A stretch of DNA of 64,000 nt from 9FT-COMBO-48-23 sp964400675 (lineage in GTDB: Bacteria; Chloroflexota; Dehalococcoidia; GIF9; UBA5629). The position numbers and the translations under genes are program-made. Below, one piece after another: positions 52,947-61,142 of this stretch. How positions within the stretch are numbered: position 1 is the stretch's first letter; each line of letters begins with the position of its first letter. The notes under the pieces were generated by a model. The model was given only the letters and a program-made list of their open reading frames with translations, was not told the DNA's origin and made no database searches. The DNA lies in assembly GCA_964400675.1 (NCBI GenBank), contig CAYNVO010000008.1:1-64000 (forward strand), read 5' to 3'.

Positions 52947-53480
52947 CTATGGTTGAACCTGTGGGCGCTTCATATTTTTCTTAAACCAAATCCAAGAGAC
53001 GAGAGCACCAACTCCGGCTGAAATAATGGGATTCACTATCTTTTCCCAAAGAGTACGTTGCACAAGCACGTCATATGCCATTATGAAAGCAAATGAAAGC
53101 GATAACAGTGTATACATTACGATATATTTCCTTCGCCTACTTGACTGCCAAAAAACGTCAATCAACATCGTAAGTAGAAGAAATATCGTTGATGTCATGA
53201 ATGAAGCGAAGGGTATTGTCGTAGATATAGCCCATTCCTTCTGAGTAGATGTCACTGATATAAATATGAGCCATATTATGATCGCGATACTGCTTGCAAA
53301 TAGCATTATTCCTTTTCTTACTTTCGGGTTGGCTATGAAATTGACTGTTGTTTTGTGAAGTCTCTTTAGCAATTTCCAGACCAAGAAGAACATGATAGAG
53401 ATTACCACTAAAGCCGAGGGGAGGTAAGCCAGAGTCATTGTGATATTCTTTATCACTTCTGTTATTTTCACTAAATCCAT
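52947..53480 (-). CDS. Hypothetical multi-pass membrane protein
   Basis: 177 residues with about five hydrophobic helices (near 17-38, 58-78, 88-108, 122-140 and 150-165) and a basic C-terminus (FKKNMKRPQ). No family was recognised. Base composition is AT-rich like the two genes to its right, suggesting one acquired block. Confidence 0.6.
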   Translation of the reverse strand: MDLVKITEVIKNITMTLAYLPSALVVISIMFFLVWKLLKRLHKTTVNFIANPKVRKGIMLFASSIAIIIWLIFISVTSTQKEWAISTTIPFASFMTSTIFLLLTMLIDVFWQSSRRRKYIVMYTLLSLSFAFIMAYDVLVQRTLWEKIVNPIISAGVGALVSWIWFKKNMKRPQVQP

Positions 53481-53637
53481 ATTGCCTCATTATCTCATAT
53501 ACTCGAAAACATTACATGTTCTTTCATATCACTTAAATACTAGAGGGCCAGTTTGTTCAGATCATGTAAATAAACAGACCTATTTAACATAAACTGGACA
53601 AATGTGTACATGGAACCTAACCCGAAAAATCTTGGTT

Positions 53638-54510
53638 TTATAGATGAAGCAGATTTGCTAGGTTGATACGCTCTGGAATAATTACTACATGGGTTGTCTC
53701 TATATAGCTCTTGTCAATACAGCATTTCTTAAACTTTTTGCCACTTCCACAAGGACAAGGCTCATTCCTATCAACTGCAGGAATCTCATCATTGGGTTTC
53801 CTAATTTTCTTAAATTCTACATGATTGAAATTTAATGGCTCCAGAACTTTATCTCTCATACCTTGAGCCAAATAAGCAACACCATTGAATTGCTCAGAAG
53901 TATCCGAAATTTGAACTGTGCATCTTTTGTCTGCTGGATTCAGAACAAAGGATACTTCTTCAAGTTGTTTAATTCGTTTTACGATACCATAAGCTTGGCG
54001 TCCCCTATAGAGTCCACCTGCAATGTGTTCGCATTCAAAACTATCAATTGACTTTCCGCATAGACTACATTCTGCTTCCTCTTTAACCATGCCGGTGCTC
54101 AAGAAAACCCGATACGGATAAAGCTTCTCCAACTCGCCACATTGTCTTTCAATATGACTTAATATTGGGGGTCTTGGTTCATTTGTAAAACGGTAAATTG
54201 TGCGTAATCGGTCTTGAACATCCTGTAAAGCTGACCAAGATTCAGAGAATTTGTTAGACACCAATAATTTCCAATATGACACGTAATCCTCGAAAAGGTT
54301 TACGAATTGTTTGAGTATGAAACCATCATTGAATACGTCATCGGGGTCATTATCAGGGAATTCATCTATTTTCTTTGCTACTATTTCGGTTACAAGCTCT
54401 AATTCTTTGCTAGCTTCATTCACATCAAGTTTCTGAATTAATTGTAGGGCATGTGATACCTTTACCCATACGGATTCAGCCACCACTCTACAGACATCTG
54501 TGCCAAACAT
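53638..54510 (-). CDS. SEC-C motif protein
   Basis: About 290 residues; ATG 54510 is used, with GTG 54513 next to it. Near the C-terminus RNEPCPCGSGKKFKKCC is a SEC-C zinc motif, as found at the end of SecA and in many uncharacterised proteins. A second Cys/His group, CSLCGKSIDSFECEHIAGG (residues 137-155), could bind zinc too. The N-terminal half is helical. It is 6 bases downstream of the 164-residue gene and they are probably expressed together. Function unknown; AT-rich context suggests an acquired pair. Confidence 0.7.
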   Translation of the reverse strand: MFGTDVCRVVAESVWVKVSHALQLIQKLDVNEASKELELVTEIVAKKIDEFPDNDPDDVFNDGFILKQFVNLFEDYVSYWKLLVSNKFSESWSALQDVQDRLRTIYRFTNEPRPPILSHIERQCGELEKLYPYRVFLSTGMVKEEAECSLCGKSIDSFECEHIAGGLYRGRQAYGIVKRIKQLEEVSFVLNPADKRCTVQISDTSEQFNGVAYLAQGMRDKVLEPLNFNHVEFKKIRKPNDEIPAVDRNEPCPCGSGKKFKKCCIDKSYIETTHVVIIPERINLANLLHL

Positions 54511-54516
54511 CACGAA

Positions 54517-55011
54517 TTAGCCTAAGAACGTGTTTATATTAAATTTCTTAGCAGCTTTTTCAAAACCTTCAACACTACCTTCATACGAGAATTTCTTTAT
54601 GATTTCCTCAGCAGTCTCTCTATAATAAACTTGAACATGAATGTTTGCCTTATCATGTTTCAGCGCACCTTTGATACGATCGTAGATGTAGCTGGATACC
54701 AAACCAAGGAATACTTGCACAGAAACATCACTAGCTAGAACAACTATAGGAATCCAGAAATCCTGCGAGTGCAAGCTTTTAATGCCTTCCGACTCTGCTA
54801 CATCAATGGTAATATCTCCCTTGTTCTTTTTTAACCATTTTGCGAAATCATAAGTCTGAGGCATTAACACGTTATGTTGGGATTGTCTAGTAACATTCTC
54901 AGGCACACACAAGATGCCTTTAGTATTATTTTTCATGAGCGACGTTAATTCAGGATTATCATTTATTACTTCAATTCTGTATATATCATTGGGTTCAAGA
55001 ACATTTTCCAT
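54517..55011 (-). CDS. Hypothetical protein paired with the SEC-C protein
   Basis: 164 residues. Two segments can be seen: residues 1-75, with a DIYRIEV start, and 80-160 with WIPIVVLASDVSVQVFLGLV followed by VQVYYRETAEEIIKKFSYEG. One hydrophobic stretch around 86-106 may be a buried helix or a membrane segment. GGAGAG precedes ATG 55011. No family was recognised. Confidence 0.6.
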   Translation of the reverse strand: MENVLEPNDIYRIEVINDNPELTSLMKNNTKGILCVPENVTRQSQHNVLMPQTYDFAKWLKKNKGDITIDVAESEGIKSLHSQDFWIPIVVLASDVSVQVFLGLVSSYIYDRIKGALKHDKANIHVQVYYRETAEEIIKKFSYEGSVEGFEKAAKKFNINTFLG

Positions 55012-55193
55012 GGTCTCTCCACAACAAGCTTTTTATATATTATACTACTCACATAGTCATCTTTGGTATAGTAAAGGCCCGCCAAAAGTAGAACATACAA
55101 GGACTGTGTTAGTGCTGAGGGAGAGAGATTTAGAACATGGTCTGGTAAAGTTTGTACAAAAATTAGCTACGATTTGTAAACTTTTGCAAACAG

Positions 55194-55269
55194 TGGTGGG
55201 CGGTACTGGACTTGAACCGGTGACCTCTGCGATGTCAACGCAGCGCTCTAACCACTGAGCTAACCGCCC
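55194..55269 (-). tRNA. tRNA-Val(GAC)
   Basis: Reverse strand. Acceptor GGGCGGT (55269-55263) pairs with ACCGCCC (55204-55198), discriminator A and an encoded CCA follow. The anticodon stem CTGCG/CGCAG holds loop TTGACAT, anticodon GAC. D-arm and T-arm (CCGGTTCAAGTCC) are intact. Confidence 0.95.
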
Positions 55270-55280
55270 ACTAATCTGGC

Positions 55281-55309
55281 ATTTTATCAATGCTTCTATA
55301 TGCAGTCAA
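55281..55309 (-). promoter_or_regulatory. Promoter of tRNA-Val
   Basis: Reverse-strand TTGACT (55309-55304) and TAAAAT (55286-55281), 17 bp apart, 12 bases before the tRNA. The -10 surroundings GCATTGATAAAATGC equal those of the thrS promoter. Confidence 0.8.
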
Positions 55310-55320
55310 GCTCACCCATC

Positions 55321-55349
55321 TTGAATAAAGCGCTGGTCTCATCTATACT
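55321..55349 (+). promoter_or_regulatory. Promoter of glnA
   Basis: TTGAAT at 55321-55326 and TATACT at 55344-55349 are 17 bp apart, giving a leader of about 50 bases before ATG 55405. Confidence 0.7.
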
Positions 55350-55404
55350 TTCACAAAACAGAAGGATAATAATCTGAAAGTTTTTGCTACTGGAGGGAAA
55401 TATA

Positions 55405-56742
55405 ATGGGTAAAAAGGAAGGCGATGCCAGGGAATACGTCCTTAAAAGGACAAGAGAGCAAAATATTAAGTTCATACGGCTATGGTTCACCGACATTTTA
55501 GGCTTTCTGAAAAGCTTTTCCATCACTGCCGAACAACTCGAGGAGGCACTAAAAGATGGCATGGGCTTCGATGGTTCCTCCATACAGGGCTTTGCCCGCA
55601 TCGATGAAAGCGATATGATTGCCCTACCTGACCCCAACACTTACCAATTGATACCCTGGGGACTCAAAGAGCAAGGTGTAGCTAGAATGTTCTGCGATAT
55701 ATGCTGGCCCGGCGGGCAACCTTTTGAAGGCGACCCACGGTATATATTAAAGAAAAACCTGAAGCGTGCTGCTGACCTGGGCTATACCTTTTACGTTGGT
55801 CCAGAGTTGGAATATTTTTACTTCAAGAACTCCGAAAATACAGAATTTCTAGACCTGGGCGGCTACTTTGACCTGACACCACCGGAGGTCGCCACAGACA
55901 TAAGAAGAGAAACAATTATCTTCCTCGAAGAAATGGGCATCGAGGTCGAGTACAGCCACCACGAAGTCGCCCCCAGTCAGCATGAAATAGACCTCCGTTA
56001 CACCGATGCTTTGACTATGGCAGACAGTGTAATGACCTATCGCTTAGTGGTAAAGCAGGTAGCCCAACAACAAGGGGTTTATGCCACATTCATGCCCAAA
56101 CCAGTACTCAATGTTAACGGTAGCGGCATGCATGTTCACATGTCGCTGTTCAAAGGCAGCAGGAATGCCTTCTTCGATAAAGATGCCCTCTACAATCTGT
56201 CAGAAACAGGCAGAAGTTTCGCCGCTGGATTGCTTAAACACGCCCCCGAAATCACTTCAATCTGCAATCAGTGGATAAACTCCTACAAGCGCATCGTCCC
56301 CGGCTATGAAGCCCCCTGTTACATCACCTGGGCTAAAAGAAACAGGGCTGACTTAATCAGGATTCCTCAATATAAACCGGGAAAGGAAACTGCTACCAGG
56401 ATAGAGTTCAGGTCACCAGACCCGGCATGCAATCCATATCTCGCCTTCAGTGCCATGCTGGCCGCAGGACTCGAAGGAATTGAAAAGGGATACAAATTGC
56501 CACCGCCTGTAGAGGAGAACGTCTTTGAAATGAGCCCGGAAGAACGTGAAAAGAGGAAAATAAAAACATTGCCCGGCAGCTTATACGAAGCTATACAGCT
56601 CACCGAAAAGAGTCAGTTGGTCAGAGAAGCTCTGGGTGACCATGCCTTAGATAGCTTTATCCAGAATAAGAAGGTAGAGTGGGATAGATACCGGACATAC
56701 GTGACTGATTACGAACTAAAGAACTATCTGCCAATCCTGTAG
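55405..56742 (+). CDS. glnA: Glutamine synthetase type I
   Basis: Makes glutamine from glutamate, ammonia and ATP. ATG 55405 follows TGGAGGG with good spacing; the frame opens seven codons earlier. The product has 445 residues, with the N-terminal latch GFDGSSIQGFARIDESDM, GPELEYF, the metal-binding EVAPSQHEIDLRY, GSGMHVHMSLFK, NSYKRIVPGYEAP and RIEFRSPDPACNPYLAFSAML. The C-terminal adenylylation Tyr motif (NLYDLP) of GSI-beta enzymes is not evident, so it is probably the short GSI-alpha type. It has its own promoter. Confidence 0.96.
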   Translation: MGKKEGDAREYVLKRTREQNIKFIRLWFTDILGFLKSFSITAEQLEEALKDGMGFDGSSIQGFARIDESDMIALPDPNTYQLIPWGLKEQGVARMFCDICWPGGQPFEGDPRYILKKNLKRAADLGYTFYVGPELEYFYFKNSENTEFLDLGGYFDLTPPEVATDIRRETIIFLEEMGIEVEYSHHEVAPSQHEIDLRYTDALTMADSVMTYRLVVKQVAQQQGVYATFMPKPVLNVNGSGMHVHMSLFKGSRNAFFDKDALYNLSETGRSFAAGLLKHAPEITSICNQWINSYKRIVPGYEAPCYITWAKRNRADLIRIPQYKPGKETATRIEFRSPDPACNPYLAFSAMLAAGLEGIEKGYKLPPPVEENVFEMSPEEREKRKIKTLPGSLYEAIQLTEKSQLVREALGDHALDSFIQNKKVEWDRYRTYVTDYELKNYLPIL

Positions 56743-56858
56743 ATAACTTCAGGAGAAAATCAGGGCAACACAATAAACTTTACTTTGAGGCGCCTGTCGA
56801 AAACTTCACATGCTCTGGTAGCACAGTCCACACTGACAAGCCTGAATCAGAGAACTCC

Positions 56859-57083
56859 TTAACTCTTGCCGCTGGTCTTTATATTACTTGTCAGCATGAT
56901 CTGAATAACACTATTGCACTTGGGACAGGTAACCTCAATGGTGACAGGTTGCCTCATTACCCGCTCCACCAAAGCCGTAACCACGGAGTCCATGTTATCC
57001 AGCCGCTTGTCTAACATCTCCAGGCGTTTTTTTGTGTGCTCCAGATCCATAGTCGTGCTTCTCTTCTCAGCTTTTTCAGGCAT
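56859..57083 (-). CDS. Small coiled-coil protein with CPKC motif
   Basis: 74 residues from ATG 57083, preceded by GGAGGA; a GTG at 57095 is an alternative. The first half is a charged coiled coil (EHTKKRLEMLDKRLDNMDSVV). The second has VTCPKCNSVIQI, a single CxxC that would need a partner to bind metal, perhaps through dimerisation. No family was recognised. Confidence 0.6.
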   Translation of the reverse strand: MPEKAEKRSTTMDLEHTKKRLEMLDKRLDNMDSVVTALVERVMRQPVTIEVTCPKCNSVIQIMLTSNIKTSGKS

Positions 57084-57097
57084 CCTATCCTCCACTA

Positions 57098-57138
57098 TAA
57101 AAATAAAAGAGGAGAGGCATTTGGAAATCCCCCTCCTC
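57098..57138 (-). terminator. Terminator between two small reverse-strand genes
   Basis: On the reverse strand GAGGAG (57138-57133) pairs with CTCCTC (57114-57109), an 18-nt loop between them, followed by TTTTATTTTT. It ends the transcript of the 107-residue gene. Confidence 0.7.
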
Positions 57139-57167
57139 AGTATTAACCCGAATTACCGTCATGCCTT

Positions 57168-57491
57168 TCACAAACTCTTTTCAGCTACTCCCATAGCGGA
57201 CAGATAATCTTTATCAGTTTTTATCAGGTTGTCCACCTTGCCACTAACCGTCCCCTCCAGATACTTCCGGAAAGCCTCACGAGCCCCCGGAGAATTCTGG
57301 AGTGCCTCCTTAGCTCGTTGCCACTCCTCAGTAGTCAATTCGCCTATCCTGTCTGGACTCAATGGGAATTCTTCCCCCATAACACGCTCTGCTTTATCAA
57401 GCACTCTGCTTGTAACTGCTCGCTTCAGTCGGTCAAAGGAGAGGAATTCTTCGTTTGCGTAAGGCCTGGGTAACCACGTCTCATCTTTCAT
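57168..57491 (-). CDS. Hypothetical protein
   Basis: 107 residues, helical and charged, without Cys. Notable segments are RLKRAVTSRVLDKAERVMGEEF and LTTEEWQRAKEALQNSPGAREAF. GGAGG precedes ATG 57491. No family was recognised. A terminator follows the gene. Confidence 0.65.
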   Translation of the reverse strand: MKDETWLPRPYANEEFLSFDRLKRAVTSRVLDKAERVMGEEFPLSPDRIGELTTEEWQRAKEALQNSPGAREAFRKYLEGTVSGKVDNLIKTDKDYLSAMGVAEKSL

Positions 57492-57584
57492 ATCACAACC
57501 TCCACGTCATTATTATAACCCATTTTCATCGCCTATAATATGCCCCGTCAACTGCCGTGTCAAGTCCCTGCAGTCCGCAAACCA

Positions 57585-58379
57585 CTACTTAATATCATAA
57601 ACCATCTGGACGGTGACTGTAATCTCCATCTCGCCGGCGCTAATAGGAGTCGGTGCTGAAGCTGCACTCTCAGCCTTCAAAAAAAGGTCTCTAACCACTG
57701 TCTGCGGCACATACGGAGTGCTTTCAGAGATATACAGCAGCTTGCCCAGCTTAATATCAGCCGCCTGTGCCATCTGCTTAGCCTTATCTACAGCATCTCC
57801 CACTGCCTCAGTCCGTGCCTCTTTATAGTAAGGTGTCGGGTCATCAATAGTAAAACCTATGCTATCAATCCTGGTCAAGTTACCACCAGCTTGCGCCACC
57901 GCATCAATAACAGGTCCAGCCTTATCTATTTCTCTTATTTTGGCAACCACTATATTTGTCACCCTGTAGCCGGTAATCTCTTCCCTGTTTTCCTTCTCTA
58001 TCCATCTGCGCACCGGATATATGCTAAAGCTCTGCGTCTGAATATCCTTTTCAGCCACACCGTTAGCCTTAAGTGCCTTCATGACTCCATTCATAGCCTC
58101 AACTGCATCCTCTTGCGCCTGCGCCACAGTCTTCGCCTCAGCTTCTATGCCCAGACTGAGCAAAACAACATCGGGGGTTACCGTTGCCTTGCCTTCACCA
58201 GTTACCCACAAGCCGACCTGCTGCTGGCTATAAAATATGCCACCCAGGTCCGGTGCTGCCACATAGGCGGAAATAGCCGGAGGCGATACTTGGGCACTTT
58301 CACCAACCACACAACCACCAGCCCCAATCAAAATCACAGCCAAAATCACACTGGATAGAACTAACCAAAATTTCTTCAT
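57585..58379 (-). CDS. SIMPL-domain (DUF541) lipoprotein
   Basis: 264 residues. The signal peptide ends in a lipobox G-A-G-G-C with Cys23 as lipid anchor. From about residue 57, VTGEGKATVTPDVVLLSLGIEAEAKTVAQAQ is the typical SIMPL/DUF541 opening, and YPVRRWIEKENREEITGYRVTN and TEAVGDAVDKAKQMAQAADIKLGKLL follow in order. Family members (such as YggE, BP26) form periplasmic or surface assemblies of unclear function, linked to stress tolerance. GGAGG precedes ATG 58379. It is divergent from lepB. Confidence 0.9.
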   Translation of the reverse strand: MKKFWLVLSSVILAVILIGAGGCVVGESAQVSPPAISAYVAAPDLGGIFYSQQQVGLWVTGEGKATVTPDVVLLSLGIEAEAKTVAQAQEDAVEAMNGVMKALKANGVAEKDIQTQSFSIYPVRRWIEKENREEITGYRVTNIVVAKIREIDKAGPVIDAVAQAGGNLTRIDSIGFTIDDPTPYYKEARTEAVGDAVDKAKQMAQAADIKLGKLLYISESTPYVPQTVVRDLFLKAESAASAPTPISAGEMEITVTVQMVYDIK

Positions 58380-58573
58380 TTTAAGCCTCCTCGAATTTAT
58401 TGCCTGGTTTTACTGACATATTAAACTATCAACATCGCCTCTTTCATTATAATAGCATGCAGGTACTGATTGCCACCATATATAACGGTAAACCAGACCA
58501 CCGAGTTTAGTTTAAAGATGGCACAAAAAGCTGGCATGGATTATAATAACACAAGCTTAATTGTAACAAAACG

Positions 58574-59155
58574 ATGAGATTTTTCCGCGACTTCATCATA
58601 CCTGTACTTTTCGGACTGGCTGTTTTCGCCCTTTTTCAAGTTACGGTTGGGAGCTTCAAAGTATACGGCTCGTCCATGTTGCCTACCATAGAAGAAGGCG
58701 ATTATATAATGGTCAGCAAAGCTACTTATTTCTTTCATGAGCCACAACGCGGCGACATAATCGTGCTTCGTTCCCCACAAAACCCTGATTCAGACCTTAT
58801 CAAGCGAATTATTGCCCTGCCCGGCGACACCATCGAAATTAAGGACGATACAGTATTTATAAACGATACCCCTTTAGTTGAACCTTACACTCTGGAGCCA
58901 CCCCACTACTTTATGCTGCCCGAGGAAATTCCCACCGGTCACTATTTTGTTCTAGGTGACAATCGCAACAATAGCTCCGATTCACACAGGGGTTGGACGG
59001 TACCTCGAAAAAATATCGTCGGCAAGGCATGGATAACCTACTGGCCACCATATAGATGGGGGCCAATAGAACACTATAAGCCCAATATAGGCACGCGAAC
59101 AGCCGAAGTCAGTGAACTCAGCCTGGCAATCAAAACACTATGTCCGATGAGATAA
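58574..59155 (+). CDS. lepB: Signal peptidase I
   Basis: Cleaves signal peptides at the outer face of the membrane. One N-terminal membrane helix (about residues 7-25) is followed by the Ser34 motif GSSMLPT. The general-base Lys77 lies in LIKRIIALPGD, and VLGDNRNNSSDSHRGW follows near the end. At 193 residues it has typical gram-positive-like length. Its last 16 bases overlap pyrE. A TATAAT at 58542-58547 may be its -10 box. Confidence 0.94.
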   Translation: MRFFRDFIIPVLFGLAVFALFQVTVGSFKVYGSSMLPTIEEGDYIMVSKATYFFHEPQRGDIIVLRSPQNPDSDLIKRIIALPGDTIEIKDDTVFINDTPLVEPYTLEPPHYFMLPEEIPTGHYFVLGDNRNNSSDSHRGWTVPRKNIVGKAWITYWPPYRWGPIEHYKPNIGTRTAEVSELSLAIKTLCPMR

Positions 59156-59706
59156 TACAAATCTTCAAAGATGCCGGAGCCATACTGGAAGGGCATTTTC
59201 TGCTGACCTCAGGGTTACATTCACCTGTTTACTGGGAGAAGTTCCGCGTTCTACAACACCCCCACCACACCCAGAAGCTATGTCAGTTCATCGCCGAGCA
59301 CTTCAAGAAAGGCAATGTCCAGGTGGTCGCCGGTCCGACCACGGGCGGCATTATCCTTGCCTTCGAAGTCGCCAGACAGATGGGCGTAAAGGGAATGTTC
59401 GCCGAGAAAGAAGGAGAGACAAGAGTTTTTAGACGTGGTTTCACCATCCATCCCGGTGAACGCGTCCTGATTGTGGACGATATCCTGACTACCGGCAGCT
59501 CTATTATGGAAGTAATGGAGGCAGTCAAAAAACTAAAAGGTGCCATCGTTGGCATCGGCGTGCTGGTTGACCGTTCCGAGCAGAAGAAAGATTTCGGCGT
59601 GCCTCTTTTTAGCTGCCTGCGCTCTGCCACCGTGGTCTACTCCCCTGACAAATGCCCTCTCTGCGCCGCCGGCATACCTCTGGTCAGACCTGGCGGACAG
59701 ACATAA
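59140..59706 (+). CDS. pyrE: Orotate phosphoribosyltransferase
   Basis: Joins orotate to PRPP, giving OMP in pyrimidine synthesis. The start DAGAILEGHFLLTSGLHSPVYWEK, the loop AGPTTGGIILAFEVA and the PRPP-binding VLIVDDILTTGSS are diagnostic. At 188 residues it is of the archaeal-like/short bacterial type. An extra CPLCAAG Cys pair lies at the C-terminus. It overlaps lepB by 16 bases, so the two are co-transcribed. Confidence 0.93.
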   Translation: MSDEIIQIFKDAGAILEGHFLLTSGLHSPVYWEKFRVLQHPHHTQKLCQFIAEHFKKGNVQVVAGPTTGGIILAFEVARQMGVKGMFAEKEGETRVFRRGFTIHPGERVLIVDDILTTGSSIMEVMEAVKKLKGAIVGIGVLVDRSEQKKDFGVPLFSCLRSATVVYSPDKCPLCAAGIPLVRPGGQT

Positions 59707-59723
59707 ACTCACATCTTTTTCCC

Positions 59724-59753
59724 TTGACACCTACAGACGAAAAAATTTACAAT
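59724..59753 (+). promoter_or_regulatory. Promoter of tRNA-Phe
   Basis: Perfect TTGACA at 59724-59729 and TACAAT at 59748-59753, 18 bp apart, 9 bases before the tRNA. Confidence 0.75.
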
Positions 59754-59761
59754 GTCGCCGC

Positions 59762-59835
<74 letters not shown>

Positions 59836-59999
59836 TTTTACTACAAGCTACCAATCTGCCCGATACTTTAAGGAAAATCTGGTTAGCTGAACAAAGGTCG
59901 CCTTTCTTAAAAAGAGGCGATACGCAGACTGTCGCTAGTCCAGATCCCACCTCCATCTCCAAACTACCGGTCTGATAGCGCAATATGACCTTTTACTCA

Positions 60000-60028
60000 T
60001 TGACAAAACAGACGGAATTCTCTATCAT
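60000..60028 (+). promoter_or_regulatory. Promoter of the pantothenate operon leader
   Basis: Perfect TTGACA at 60000-60005 and TATCAT at 60023-60028, 17 bp apart. Transcription from about 60035 would make a leader of some 135 nt. Confidence 0.7.
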
Positions 60029-60034
60029 TACAAT

Positions 60035-60135
60035 CGCCATTGACCATAAGGCAGTGAGCCTTTATTGAAAGTAAATAAAAAGGGACCGCTTGGATCAGCG
60101 ATGACCGAGACGGGATATAGTGGCAATGCTAACTG
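60035..60135 (+). ncRNA. pan-motif-like leader RNA of the pantothenate operon
   Basis: Hairpin 60086-60113: CCG/CGG, CTTGG/CCGAG and ATC/GAT stems, with bulges A110 and G103-A104 on the 3' side and a 3-nt loop. A hairpin with two bulged adenosines upstream of panB/C/D genes is the description of the pan RNA motif, known from Chloroflexota among others. An upstream hairpin (AAGGC at 60048-60052 with GCCTT at 60058-60062) repeats the arm sequences of the terminator and could pair with it instead. Positions are from manual folding. Confidence 0.65.
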
Positions 60136-60169
60136 AGCCTTCTCGGCAACGCTGAGAAGGCTTTTTTTT
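60136..60169 (+). terminator. Intrinsic terminator abutting the first pantothenate-operon gene
   Basis: A 9-bp stem (60136-60144 with 60154-60162), 9-nt loop and eight Ts ending at 60169; the ATG of the next gene is at 60171. The only ribosome-site candidate, GAGAAGG, lies in the 3' arm, so folding would block translation as well. Confidence 0.85.
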
Positions 60170-60170
60170 G

Positions 60171-61142
60171 ATGACGATGTACAACGCTATAACCGATGTT
60201 CCGGGAATAAAAGTGGGACACTATACCGATAAGGATGCAGCTACCGGCTGCACCGTAATTCTGTGTGAGACCGGTGCTGTAGCCGGTGTTGATGTCAGGG
60301 GCTCGGCTCCAGGAACCAGAGAAACAGACCTGCTGCGACCTATGAATCTGGTGGAAAGAGTCCAAGCCGTTCTCCTGGGTGGCGGCAGCGCTTTCGGGCT
60401 TGACGCCGCCGGGGGAGTAATGCGATATCTCGAAGAACGAGGCCTGGGTCAAGAAACCATGGTTGCCAGGGTACCCATCGTTCCCGCAGCCGTTCTTTTC
60501 GACCTGGATACAGGCAGCTGCAAAATCAGGCCCGGCTCTGAGGAAGGCTACAAGGCTTGCCTGGCTGCCACCGACAAAGAGGTGGCTGAAGGCTGCGTTG
60601 GTGCCGGTACTGGCGCTACGATAGGAAAATTTCTAGGCATAGAACGAGCCACCAAGAGCGGACTGGGCACAGCTAGCTGCAAGATAGGTGGCGATATCAT
60701 CGTTGCTGCAATTGTCGCCGTAAATGCAGTCGGGGACGTGATTGACCCCAAAACGGGAAATATATTGGCTGGTCCTCGGAATGAAAAGAACAATGGTTTC
60801 CTTAGCACCATCGAACTGCTAACCAGGGGGAGTAATAGTGATGTGAAAAACCTGCTACCCACCAACACCACCCTGGGCGTGGTGACAACCAACGCTTGCC
60901 TGAACAAAGAGCAGGTAAATAAACTGGCACAAATGGCACAGGACGGTTTGGCTAGAGCCATCAACCCAAGCCATACTATGTATGACGGCGATACTATATT
61001 TGCCTTATCTTTGGGTGACAAGATAGGCGACCTCACTACACTGGGAACGGCAGCCGCCGAGATGGTAGCCGAAGCCATAGTCAGGGCAGTTAAACAGGCG
61101 GAAACGCTAGCCGGTATACCGGCGATAAAGGACATAAGATGA
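60171..61142 (+). CDS. P1-family peptidase (DmpA/NylC-like), pantothenate operon
   Basis: About 323 residues. The family N-terminus is NAITDVPGIKVGHYTD, then GCTVILCETGAVAGVDVRGSAPGTRETD and LLGGGSAFGLDAAGGVM. These Ntn-type enzymes cut themselves before a Ser/Thr that becomes the nucleophile. Here TNTTLGVVTTNA predicts cleavage Asn232-Thr233, as in NylC. Family members release N-terminal amino acids, and several remove beta-alanine from beta-alanyl peptides. Since beta-alanine is a pantothenate precursor and panD, panB and panC follow, a beta-alanine supply role is an attractive inference. ATG 60171 is used; ATG 60177 is possible. It overlaps the next gene by 4 bases. Confidence 0.88.
   Translation: MTMYNAITDVPGIKVGHYTDKDAATGCTVILCETGAVAGVDVRGSAPGTRETDLLRPMNLVERVQAVLLGGGSAFGLDAAGGVMRYLEERGLGQETMVARVPIVPAAVLFDLDTGSCKIRPGSEEGYKACLAATDKEVAEGCVGAGTGATIGKFLGIERATKSGLGTASCKIGGDIIVAAIVAVNAVGDVIDPKTGNILAGPRNEKNNGFLSTIELLTRGSNSDVKNLLPTNTTLGVVTTNACLNKEQVNKLAQMAQDGLARAINPSHTMYDGDTIFALSLGDKIGDLTTLGTAAAEMVAEAIVRAVKQAETLAGIPAIKDIR

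Noticed and set aside
30359..53603. Insertion-sequence ends suggested by recurring TGGACAA(A/T)TGT near 30360, 38139 and 53592
   Set aside because: The shared piece is only about 11 bases, two of the three are part of the 496-bp repeat boundary, and no transposase gene is present.
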